This document shows, piece after piece, positions 44,301-51,672 of a stretch of 64,000 bases of DNA (position 1 is its first letter; each line of letters starts with the position of its first letter). The DNA lies in assembly GCA_002412625.1 (NCBI GenBank), contig DHVK01000032.1:15335-79334 (forward strand). The letters are read 5' to 3'. This DNA comes from Cloacimonetes bacterium UBA5210. Lineage in GTDB: Bacteria; Cloacimonadota; Cloacimonadia; Cloacimonadales; Cloacimonadaceae. The position numbers and the translations under genes are program-made. The notes under the pieces are model-generated. The model saw nothing but the letters and a program-made list of their open reading frames with translations. It did no database searches and had not been told where the DNA came from.

Positions 44301-47178
44301 CCATGCGGAATGCGGGGTAGTTTTCTTTGTGAATCCGGGCAAAAGAATCATAGCGATTCATATGTGCTTCGTAGTTGGTGAGATTCTCTTTGTTGATGGA
44401 ACCAGCAAAGTTATTGAACAGGCGATAGCCCCTTTCGGTGTAGGCGTTATCCACGATCTGCATCTGCTTGGAGATATCCCGGTCTTTATTCACTTCGTAC
44501 CAACGGGAATCTTGGTTATAGTTATCGATCTGACGCTGATAGATTGCCTGAGTTATCTCATCCAGGTTTTCACCCTCGCGCAACTGCTGTGACGAATTGT
44601 GGTATAGCACCAGAATTGAATCCAACAGAACAGGGTTCTCCAAAGCCAGAGGAACTGTATTGATCTTGAATTCCAAGAAGTCCACTGTTTGCAGAGATGC
44701 ACCCATATCACGCTTCAGTTTCGCGGATTGATTGATCACTTGTTGCACAATCTGCTGATCGTTATAACCTTCAAACACGCGTTGTAGCTCGGCCACACCT
44801 CTGGAAAGCGAGGCAAAGTCGGTTCCATCAAGCGCGATCAGGCAATAGGCGATGTTATCGACAGCGTCTTTGCGATAGTCCTGAGCAACCTGAGCATCAG
44901 AGATCAATCCGGAATCGGTGGCGATCAAGATCTCCATGAAGTCTGTCATGGCGAGGCGCAGGTCATTTTCATCGAAGCTGTTTAAACGCACCCAACCTCT
45001 TTGGTAGAGGGCATCATAATACAGCGGACTGCGGCGGTTAGCCACGATTGTATCAAAGTGTTCAATGGCTTTTGCGCGATAGGGGACGGGGTCTTCTGAG
45101 TCCGTTGAGTAGCTGAAATTCAAGAGTCCAAGGCGGTAAACTGACTCTTCATATACTTTTGAATCCGGGTAATTATCCACGATTTCCTGCAAAGCGCTCT
45201 GGGTTTCCCTGAAGTTTGCTTCACTATACAGAGCATTTGCCGGCGGAGAATCGTTGATCCGGGCAGTTTCGCGATAAGCGATCTTGTTGTTGCTGATTTC
45301 CGTGCGTTTGAGTTCGCTGGTAATAAAGGCGACGTTGTACAGCGCAAGATCGCGATCCGGAAGGTTGGGATCCAAAGCCAAAGCTCTCTTGTAACTTGCA
45401 AGAGCAGGATTCAGATCTTCAGATATCGCGTAATACTGCAGCTCAGCAAGATTGTAATAGATATCCGCAGCGCCTACCAGAGTGCCGCCACCGGGTTGCT
45501 CGATGGAGCTGAAACCGGGGTTGGCTGCCAAAAACGCATTGTATTCCGCGATCAGCTGCAGTTGTTTATTGCGCCAGATTTCCCGCTGAATGTCAAGTTC
45601 TTCAGAGCTAAGGTTTACCTGGTTGTTCAGAAACTCGTTATATTCGGCCATAGTGGTTCTATAAGCCATTTGCAGGGTGATAAAATCGATACCGGTCAGT
45701 GCAATGCCAAAGCCGCTTCTGAACACCTGATCACGGTCTCCCGAGTAAGCTATGCTGCCTATCTGTGAGGCAATCCGGGGGCGAATCTGGCTTCTGAGGT
45801 CTTCATTGATGATGGTGCGAGCCTCGGTGATCACGTAGTTTTCCATATCTTTTGCGGTTGCTGCCAGCAGTTGATTGTCTGCTACCAGAGAGTCGTATTC
45901 CGCCAAGATTTCCTGCATATAAGCTCTTTCACTGGCGTCAGTGGATTCAAGGTCGGCCAAGTATTTTTGGTGTAAAACTTCAGCTTCAGCTTTCCCGGTT
46001 ACGGCTTGCTGGCGTTCACGAACCATCCGTTCGGTATGCTGAGGGAATTCTCCGCTTGCCAGCAGTTCATCGAGATCTGTGATTATCTCGTCGTAAGAGG
46101 CAATGGTCTTGCGTGTCTGAATTATGCGATCCAGATAAAGATCCCCGGCATAGACATCAGCGCCGGCTGGATCTGCCATGCTCAGGCGCAGGAAGTTCTG
46201 TTGCAAAAGGTTATCGAAGCTATTCAGGAGGCGGTCATAAAACGCCAGGTTCTGCTTCACGGAGTCAATTAAAATCAGAGCCGGCTTCAGCTGTTCCTGA
46301 GTGGTTTGGCTGGTATTGGCATAATCCGCCAATAGCTGCTTAAGCTCCTCTAACTCTCTAACTTCGGATTTGTGAGCATCTACGATGGCATCAACAAAGA
46401 GCATGCCTTCCAAGCCGATCATCACATTGTAGATAGCCGTTAGGTCCACCTGAATCTGATTGATCTGAGCATTCATCTGATTGAACTTAGTCTGATCCGG
46501 ATTCTCGTAAAAGGAAGCAATGTCCAAACCATTGATCCGCCCCAAAACTTGCTCTTTGAGCGGCAAAAGCATATTCAGAACGGTGTCGCGGTTGCTGTTG
46601 TAAGATTCAATCAGGGTCAGAACTTCTTTGTAGTTCCCGCTATCGGCACTGAGATCCGAGTAGATGTACAAATATGCAGGGAAAGACTGCTCTGTATTGT
46701 AGTTTTCAAAAACGATCACACGCAGATAATCTCTGGCAGATTGACGGTCTCCGGCTTGCAGGAGAGAAATCAATTCTCGGTAGAGCACAAGATTCAGCAT
46801 CTTACGTGCTCCCTGGTTAAATTCAGTTCTGAGTAGTGTGTCGAAAATCGTTATAGCCTTGGTATTTTCACCAACTCTGGCATACATGTGGCCTAAAAGA
46901 TATAAAACTTCATTTTCGCCCAAATACCGTAGGACACTACTAAATTTCTGCAGCTCCAGATCTGCCCGCGCCGGGTCGACCTCTAACAGGCTTGGCAGTT
47001 CGTCCACGAGGAAGAATTTGGCTGCCTCCCTGAGCTCTTGTTTCTGGATGCGGATCTCTTCCCGAAGCTGCTCAGCCGTCATTTGCATACCATATTCGTC
47101 CTCTGTTTGGGCAAATATGGATGATATGCAAGCCAGCGCAAAGACAACGAGCAAAAACACTTTATAATACTTTTTCAT
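41353..47178 (-). CDS. Giant periplasmic TPR protein with C-terminal beta domains
   Basis: A 1941-residue exported protein with signal peptide MKKYYKVFLLVVFALACISS; I start it at the ATG of this signal, not the GTG 12 bases earlier. Most of the chain (about 60-1560) is helical. Tetratricopeptide-like repeats are clear in places, such as VLYLLGHMYARVGENTKAI, ADIYYNLAELQYYA, NPALASYKRALALDP and YLKLADINIRQERYTDAEAW. Long coiled segments lie between them. The last 300 residues are two beta-sandwich, galactose-binding-like domains (EVKLNGSLVNSSFV; ATVYLNGSEIGSTMFDYDAD). It is the core of the seven-gene operon and overlaps the next gene. Large TPR proteins (GltD, GltI/AgmK) accompany the Myxococcus motor; homology to them is inferred from context. 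Confidence 0.82.
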   Translation of the reverse strand: MKKYYKVFLLVVFALACISSIFAQTEDEYGMQMTAEQLREEIRIQKQELREAAKFFLVDELPSLLEVDPARADLELQKFSSVLRYLGENEVLYLLGHMYARVGENTKAITIFDTLLRTEFNQGARKMLNLVLYRELISLLQAGDRQSARDYLRVIVFENYNTEQSFPAYLYIYSDLSADSGNYKEVLTLIESYNSNRDTVLNMLLPLKEQVLGRINGLDIASFYENPDQTKFNQMNAQINQIQVDLTAIYNVMIGLEGMLFVDAIVDAHKSEVRELEELKQLLADYANTSQTTQEQLKPALILIDSVKQNLAFYDRLLNSFDNLLQQNFLRLSMADPAGADVYAGDLYLDRIIQTRKTIASYDEIITDLDELLASGEFPQHTERMVRERQQAVTGKAEAEVLHQKYLADLESTDASERAYMQEILAEYDSLVADNQLLAATAKDMENYVITEARTIINEDLRSQIRPRIASQIGSIAYSGDRDQVFRSGFGIALTGIDFITLQMAYRTTMAEYNEFLNNQVNLSSEELDIQREIWRNKQLQLIAEYNAFLAANPGFSSIEQPGGGTLVGAADIYYNLAELQYYAISEDLNPALASYKRALALDPNLPDRDLALYNVAFITSELKRTEISNNKIAYRETARINDSPPANALYSEANFRETQSALQEIVDNYPDSKVYEESVYRLGLLNFSYSTDSEDPVPYRAKAIEHFDTIVANRRSPLYYDALYQRGWVRLNSFDENDLRLAMTDFMEILIATDSGLISDAQVAQDYRKDAVDNIAYCLIALDGTDFASLSRGVAELQRVFEGYNDQQIVQQVINQSAKLKRDMGASLQTVDFLEFKINTVPLALENPVLLDSILVLYHNSSQQLREGENLDEITQAIYQRQIDNYNQDSRWYEVNKDRDISKQMQIVDNAYTERGYRLFNNFAGSINKENLTNYEAHMNRYDSFARIHKENYPAFRMETDSLVVNAYSVLAEQTGEVPDLIDAIQKLYTYNDTYPTNSMFFENEELAMNHARNIYAAITTEGYTPQSGAPADEAQGFAILQRSADRFIDVSNQERFRNPTRIANALNIILLLGDIQLGKELYPEASALYSKALEQADMMSNTDKRETYLKLADINIRQERYTDAEAWFRQALPLALNADDRASINQDILVQIQSNFEKAAESGDFLTEASERLRLASQLNPSLSTDILGHKNQAVEAYKKAGAYQEAIDLLMELAATDNNLEAIYARYSQAFQIAEADSMMNNPALAKQLEQDFIDKYPASNYTFRLRMAAIAPLADNAATRSTAAERYLALYEEAVAGTIDNGDVPVSTIMAFAIALYNQDGNVPKGYELMNRFIASYPNHNDTVPYMEYMAKGYYDRKETAEYNRIAREIYRKDPSKSSYYQGVAESELALIAQEFDAAYLNNNFEAAFAARDRYLALEATYKREGLSFNEGVYAIFARVKAEYDDIQKREAFLANYDSRLSALERSNVFTQTPAQQIRVVRVTKLDSNMIGGDRRIPKYMDTITAEVNKVQTVIRSANESGYAIDNDRQIRSLALIAKLYARGKEVVDTQIRTYFRITEEGEGIKAQYGAEFDNLVDGFVLNNTMDYITQNLTWNNQIYTQFHLAGYQTAATEAAKAALVEYNQSIEYRGTEYALNNQWERNLEPSGISLNFNQIKTPKGVNLGSTQIPANNTLRLTRQFNLDLEPNFAYLHVVFPQDIEVKLNGSLVNSSFVAVDTLETGKPSTTRYSFLIAGTLFSKGTNVLEVELANTSASSLQAALALQTMTTLQRIRENIPPVVRTLFTNQGWRIISTDPDTGEERSSYAADATKWNITQDNLADLTQNAARPIWVSEIDGPAENLVFETDFMLDTEFKEGMIELIAPESATVYLNGSEIGSTMFDYDADPLTIYKGEILIPAANVVTGRNVLRFEVSNSSVFRGFLAKITYSQAGKEEIR

Positions 47179-47234
47179 AACCCCGCTCACTTTAGACTCT
47201 CATTAGAATTAATAGCCGTTTTATTAGGTAGGAC

Positions 47235-47262
47235 GCCAGGATACAGAAGTCCGCATCCTGGC
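47235..47262 (-). promoter_or_regulatory. Intercistronic hairpin
   Basis: A perfect 8-bp inverted repeat GCCAGGAT/ATCCTGGC lies in the 140-base gap between the barrel gene and the giant TPR gene. No T-tract follows, so it may stabilise RNA or attenuate weakly; it is not a full terminator. Confidence 0.45.
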
Positions 47263-47318
47263 ACTCTACATGTATATAGGAAGTATGAATCCTACATTTC
47301 ACTACTATGGTTTAAACA

Positions 47319-48491
47319 TTAGTTTCGCTGAGCTTTCAGCTCCTGAATCCAGGAACGAAGGTCATCGAGAGATTTTTGGGCTTTTTCACGTTCTGCGCGA
47401 AGCTGCTTGAGCTCTGCCAAGAGATCGCGCACTTCGGGAGAAAGCTGAGAGTAATTTGTGGTTCCGCCTGATCCGGTAAGACCGGGAGTTTCCAGAGTGG
47501 TTCCGGGAGTGATCACGGTTACATCACCAGGAGTGCTGGTGCCGGTCGGAGGAACTACAACCACTTCACCGGTTCCAGGAATAACACTGCCGGTGGGCGG
47601 AATGATCACGCCTTCTTCCGGAGGGATAGTGCCCAGATCTACGATGTAGGGATCTTCCAGATCGCTGCCAGTGGCGTAGCGGCTGAGGTCGGGACGACGC
47701 TGAGCTTCGGCATATTTGTCAAAGAGATAGGATACGGCAAAGGCGACACGAAGGTTTTCTTCGTAACCATTGTCCTTGGCCAGATCTTCGACGGCAGATG
47801 CGCCAACCTTGAAGCCCCAATTCTTCCAGCTATACTTCACGCCGGTGTTGAAATCGTGTCCACTATACTCAAACTGAAGGGCCAGGTTACGGACGGGGGA
47901 CATCTCGGCAGACATAAAGAGACCGTTGAACACGCGGGAACGACTAACCTGACCGATGAAACGGTTGGAGCCGGCACCCAGGTTGAACATCCACGGCATG
48001 CCAAAGACTACAGCCTGTTTAGAGGCCACAGCATAAGGTGAATAGTATTCGTAGGCCGCTTTGTCCGGGTGTTCGAAGAAATCATCCCCGGCGACCAAGC
48101 CACCATCTACCACAGAGTGAGTAGTTACTGGTGAAAAGATGTTATCCATACCAATGGCAAGCTGCGGGAAACGCGGGGTTTCTTGCAAGACTTTAAACTT
48201 TACATTCAAAAAATACATTAACGGTTCATCTTCGATTTTGTCGCCGACGAACATTCCCAGTTCGACGCGATCAAAGAGACCGACGCCAGCCATCATGTAG
48301 GGGACAAAACCGCTGTATTCAACAGGCTTTGCCACGTCTCTATAATATCCGGCTAACATAAATTCGGCAGCTCTATGCGGTAAGACATAGGCATCCGGTG
48401 TGCGCAACATGCCGAGCGTCTGAAAAGGCACTGCCTGGAGCAGGCTAAACATTGCTGCGATAACAATTACACTCAATATAACTTTTTTCAT
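47319..48491 (-). CDS. Outer-membrane beta-barrel protein with coiled-coil tail
   Basis: A 390-residue exported protein. ATG 48491 has GGAGG upstream and begins a signal peptide (MKKVILSVIVIAAMFSLLQA). Residues 25-265 show alternating strands and aromatic residues of a barrel, with an opening TLGMLRTPDAYVLPHRAAEF that resembles YjbH-like outer-membrane proteins. Residues 275-345 are a Pro/Thr/Gly/Val-rich linker (VVVVPPTGTSTPGDVTVITP). The last 45 residues form a coiled coil (LLAELKQLRAEREKAQKSLD). It is the first gene of the seven-gene operon, directly behind the promoter at 48534-48561. Likely the outer-membrane end of the complex. Confidence 0.75.
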   Translation of the reverse strand: MKKVILSVIVIAAMFSLLQAVPFQTLGMLRTPDAYVLPHRAAEFMLAGYYRDVAKPVEYSGFVPYMMAGVGLFDRVELGMFVGDKIEDEPLMYFLNVKFKVLQETPRFPQLAIGMDNIFSPVTTHSVVDGGLVAGDDFFEHPDKAAYEYYSPYAVASKQAVVFGMPWMFNLGAGSNRFIGQVSRSRVFNGLFMSAEMSPVRNLALQFEYSGHDFNTGVKYSWKNWGFKVGASAVEDLAKDNGYEENLRVAFAVSYLFDKYAEAQRRPDLSRYATGSDLEDPYIVDLGTIPPEEGVIIPPTGSVIPGTGEVVVVPPTGTSTPGDVTVITPGTTLETPGLTGSGGTTNYSQLSPEVRDLLAELKQLRAEREKAQKSLDDLRSWIQELKAQRN

Positions 48492-48533
48492 ACTTCCCTC
48501 CACCTTTCGGTGTTGATTTCTATTCATGATTCC

Positions 48534-48561
48534 TTAATATCGTTGACAATTTATCCGTCAA
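48534..48561 (-). promoter_or_regulatory. Promoter of the seven-gene envelope operon
   Basis: On the minus strand TTGACG (48561-48556), a 16-base spacer, then TATTAA (48539-48534). The transcript would begin near 48527, giving a leader of about 36 bases to ATG 48491. This argues against the longer in-frame start at 48527. Confidence 0.55.
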
Positions 48562-48577
48562 GGTTTTTCTCGATCAC

Positions 48578-48961
48578 ATGAAGAACATTTCCAAGCAAGA
48601 ACTCGCTCAAACTGGCGAATCACTGGCCGCAGACTTCCTTGTAACAAACGGCTATAAGGTGCTTTGCAGAAACTTTCGTGTGAAACAAGGAGAGATCGAT
48701 CTCATCGTGGAAAAAGATCAACAGCTCATTTTTGTCGAAGTAAAAACTCGATCATATCACTCTATACAAAGCGCACTGGAGAATGTATCTCACAAAAAGC
48801 AGACACATATCTCTAATGTCGCACAAGTATATTGTAAGCAAAACCCGGAGTTTGGCAAATACAATACTCGCTTTGATGTGATTGTTGTCCTATTTGATGC
48901 AGCCACAGGCAGCTACAATATTTCCCACTATCCTGACGCGTTTTTGCCGGTGTTTGAGTAG
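48578..48961 (+). CDS. yraN: YraN family (UPF0102) nuclease-fold protein
   Basis: A 127-residue protein with the restriction-endonuclease-like fold. The signature residues are present: E in TGESLAADFL, GEIDLIVE, and FVEVKTRSY with its ExK motif. The family is widespread; its exact role is unsettled, with links to DNA uptake and processing. It is divergent from the envelope operon and stands alone. No convincing promoter was seen on its own strand. Confidence 0.9.
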   Translation: MKNISKQELAQTGESLAADFLVTNGYKVLCRNFRVKQGEIDLIVEKDQQLIFVEVKTRSYHSIQSALENVSHKKQTHISNVAQVYCKQNPEFGKYNTRFDVIVVLFDAATGSYNISHYPDAFLPVFE

Positions 48962-49062
48962 AGCAAGATTGTTTGATCCAGGGTCGCAGGCCTTGCCTTG
49001 CGCAGAAGCGTTGCTTCGGCGGTCTAGCATGACCAGCCGCTGATTCATGAGGCTGCAGCCGA

Positions 49063-49120
49063 GCCGATATCAAGCTGTAATATAGCTATGGACACAGCTT
49101 GATAATGGCTTGAAATCAGC
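49063..49120. repeat. Dispersed palindromic element, copy E
   Basis: GATATCAAGCTGT and ACAGCTTGATA form 11-bp perfect arms around AATATAGCTATGGAC; the outer end is GGCTTGAAATCAGC. It aligns with the reverse complement of copy D. It lies between the convergent yraN and GWxTD genes. The remaining 200 bases of this gap hold nothing recognisable. Confidence 0.8.
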
Positions 49121-49226
49121 TCAAACTCTGCTGCAGACCAGGAGCAGGCAGAGATGCTTGCGTAAAGGCTGGCGGGATATAATCTGCCTCAGGGAAAGGC
49201 GGCTCAAAGGGAGCGGCTCGGATAGA

Positions 49227-50576
49227 CTAATTTCGCAGCAAACTGGTATCGAAATCTGAGCCCAAAAACCGCAACCAATCAGGATTGGAAAGCTCCATGT
49301 CGTCTCCGGACACGTAGATCAGCCGATAGTTATTGTTCATCTGAATGTCCATGAACACATACACAGCCCGGTTACCGGAGCCGTATTTCCAGATCTGATA
49401 GTCCTTGCGGACAAAGCGGCTTTCGTCTGAACTGGTTCCTTTTTCGATGTCTGCGGGAGCGCCATTGCGGATGTAGATTCTGCCCATATCAGTAGTCCAC
49501 CCGGGTTTGAGCGAAGAGAAGTAGCGATTGCTATGGTCCACTCTATCTTTCACCATATCCAGGATTCTCTGTTCGGACATCCCAGTGCTAAGCGCCATGC
49601 TTTTCCAGAAGTTTGTGATGTGCCGTCTTTTGGCCTCTTCGTTCATACTGGTCCAGTTCGAGGGAGCGCGGCTGGCCAAAAAATAGCGCATCAGGTTGAA
49701 CTCGTCATCGGGGTTGGGGAACAAGTTTAGCATGGTTTCCACTTCCTCAGAAAGCACAAATGCGAAATTCCGGCTTTCCAGATTTTCACCTACTAACAGG
49801 CTGATGGAGCCGTAATATTTGCCTGCAGCAAGGCCCTGAAGGGGGAGCTTGAGGCTAATGCTTTCATTGGTATTCATCGGAGTGGTGTCCAGATATTCGT
49901 CCATCACGATCTCGCCGTCTTGTTCCAGACTCAGCATCAGCAGCTGGGATTGCCCCAATTCTTCTTCCGGGGTATACAATTCCAGATAAAGATGGGCAAA
50001 CTCGTGATACTCGCGGTTCAGGATGATGGAGGGCTGGGCTTCATAGATCTTGCCCTTGCGTTGAAATTTTGCCAGATAGGAGCTGCTGTCCGCATAGACC
50101 CGGCTATTCAGCTCCACATCGCTGATGCGTGCTGTCGGAGGCAGCGCTTCCAGTTCACGGCTCCAGTTGAACACTCTTCCGCTGTTAATGTCGGTAGCAC
50201 GATACTGCACAATGTGGGTCTGAGGAGCAAGCTGGAAACTCATGCGGTTCAGATATGCTTTTTGGTTCGATAAGGCGTCGTGTTTACTGCGAATCCCAAT
50301 GTTGTCCGTAATGCTTTGTTCGAAGAGCAGGGAGTCCCGGCTGGAAATCTGGACTTGTACAGCGACTTGGGCAAAGTAAGCTCCATCTCGCGCCACAAAG
50401 ATCAGGGAGCGATACGGGATCTGATAATCCAGGAGCAGAACGGTATCCTTGTTTGGTGCCAGGAAGCGGGTATAATCCAGGTGTAGATTCAGGCGCTCTT
50501 GCGCGCAGAGGCTAATGCCCGTCCAAAACAGGGCAAGGGTCAGGATCAGTCTTCTAATAATCCATGTATTCTTCAT
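49227..50576 (-). CDS. GWxTD domain-containing exported protein
   Basis: A 449-residue protein with an N-terminal signal peptide or anchor (IIRRLILTLALFWTGISLCA). Residues 30-290 are beta-rich. The C-terminal 150 residues contain the GWxTD motif in KPGWTTDMGRIYIRNGAP, which defines a family of unknown function common in FCB-group bacteria. ATG 50576 has GAGG seven bases upstream and overlaps the end of the next gene by 23 bases. It is a paralogue of that gene. Confidence 0.85.
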   Translation of the reverse strand: MKNTWIIRRLILTLALFWTGISLCAQERLNLHLDYTRFLAPNKDTVLLLDYQIPYRSLIFVARDGAYFAQVAVQVQISSRDSLLFEQSITDNIGIRSKHDALSNQKAYLNRMSFQLAPQTHIVQYRATDINSGRVFNWSRELEALPPTARISDVELNSRVYADSSSYLAKFQRKGKIYEAQPSIILNREYHEFAHLYLELYTPEEELGQSQLLMLSLEQDGEIVMDEYLDTTPMNTNESISLKLPLQGLAAGKYYGSISLLVGENLESRNFAFVLSEEVETMLNLFPNPDDEFNLMRYFLASRAPSNWTSMNEEAKRRHITNFWKSMALSTGMSEQRILDMVKDRVDHSNRYFSSLKPGWTTDMGRIYIRNGAPADIEKGTSSDESRFVRKDYQIWKYGSGNRAVYVFMDIQMNNNYRLIYVSGDDMELSNPDWLRFLGSDFDTSLLRN

Positions 50577-51672
50577 CTTTGTTCCTCAGAGTGTATTGCC
50601 CAAACCCGCGTTCGTCGGTAAAAACAAAGCGACGGTTCAGGCGAAAATAGTGCCAGGTGATACTGGGTGGGCGGCCGATGGGGAAGGTGTCGTTCACTAC
50701 CTGATCCGGCTCGCCGAATTTGATGTATATTCTGCCGCGATCCGATTTCCAGCCCTTCATCCGGCTATGGATGGTAAACTGATCGTCGGCATGCAGGACG
50801 CGTTGATAAAAGAATTCTCTGTTTTCGTTGCGCACGGTTCCGGGGCTGGGGTCATTTGCTTGCCAAAAGCTTTCGATGGCATCAGTGTGCTTGTTTTTCG
50901 GCACTCTGCGTAAAACCCGCCATTCGTTCTGATTGGCGATATAGCGGAGTTGCTCCAGCTGTTCTTGCAGAGAATAGCGCAGGTTGAAAGAGAACCAGGG
51001 TTTGTAGAGCAAGGGTTCCAGTTGATAGCGGATATTCATCTCATCCAGGCTTAGCACCAGAGACGAGATGCTGTCGGAGCCGACAATCTCTGTCAGTTCC
51101 AGCTCAAACGGGCTCTCCGGGTTTTCATAGATAAATGTTTCACCGTCCAGATCCAGGCGGAGCTGGCTTGCTCCGATCGCGAAGTTGTGTTTGATTTGCA
51201 GGCTGTCCAGCGCACTGAGTTCCATGCTGTCCGGAATGAAAGAAAATCCCTCTCGTTGGGCGATCAGATAGACCTGCCCCAGTTCCGTGGCCTGGCTGCC
51301 CACGGAGAATGCCCGGCTGAAACTCTGTTTGTCGCCCAGCTTGCGGTTTCTAATGCTGAGATTCAGGGTATGGCTGCCTGTTGAGAGCTGATAGCTTTTC
51401 CGGATCGGGATGGCGGTTCCTCTCAGCCAATCACGGTTGGGGATAGTTATCTGGTTTTCTTCCACTGCCACCTGGTTGCCTCGAGAGTTTTTGATCTGGG
51501 TGGATATTTGATACTCCGCGCTGGTCTCATCTTTGCCAAAGCGGAAGACTTCATAGGGCAGGATGATCCAGACATCTGTCCCACTTTCATATACTTCAAT
51601 CATGATCTCCTGGGCGAAAACCGGCAGGAGGCAGCCGAGGAGAAACAGACTAATCAGTATTCTGCGAAACAT
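50554..51672 (-). CDS. GWxTD-like exported protein, shorter paralogue
   Basis: A 372-residue protein with signal peptide MFRRILISLFLLGCLLPVFA. Its layout matches the downstream paralogue: beta-rich middle, then a C-terminal GWxTD-type segment, here with the variant KGWKSDRGRIYIKFGEPDQV. ATG 51672 has GGAG upstream and overlaps the dnaE stop by 23 bases; its own stop overlaps the next gene by 23 bases. Function unknown. Confidence 0.8.
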   Translation of the reverse strand: MFRRILISLFLLGCLLPVFAQEIMIEVYESGTDVWIILPYEVFRFGKDETSAEYQISTQIKNSRGNQVAVEENQITIPNRDWLRGTAIPIRKSYQLSTGSHTLNLSIRNRKLGDKQSFSRAFSVGSQATELGQVYLIAQREGFSFIPDSMELSALDSLQIKHNFAIGASQLRLDLDGETFIYENPESPFELELTEIVGSDSISSLVLSLDEMNIRYQLEPLLYKPWFSFNLRYSLQEQLEQLRYIANQNEWRVLRRVPKNKHTDAIESFWQANDPSPGTVRNENREFFYQRVLHADDQFTIHSRMKGWKSDRGRIYIKFGEPDQVVNDTFPIGRPPSITWHYFRLNRRFVFTDERGFGQYTLRNKDEEYMDY

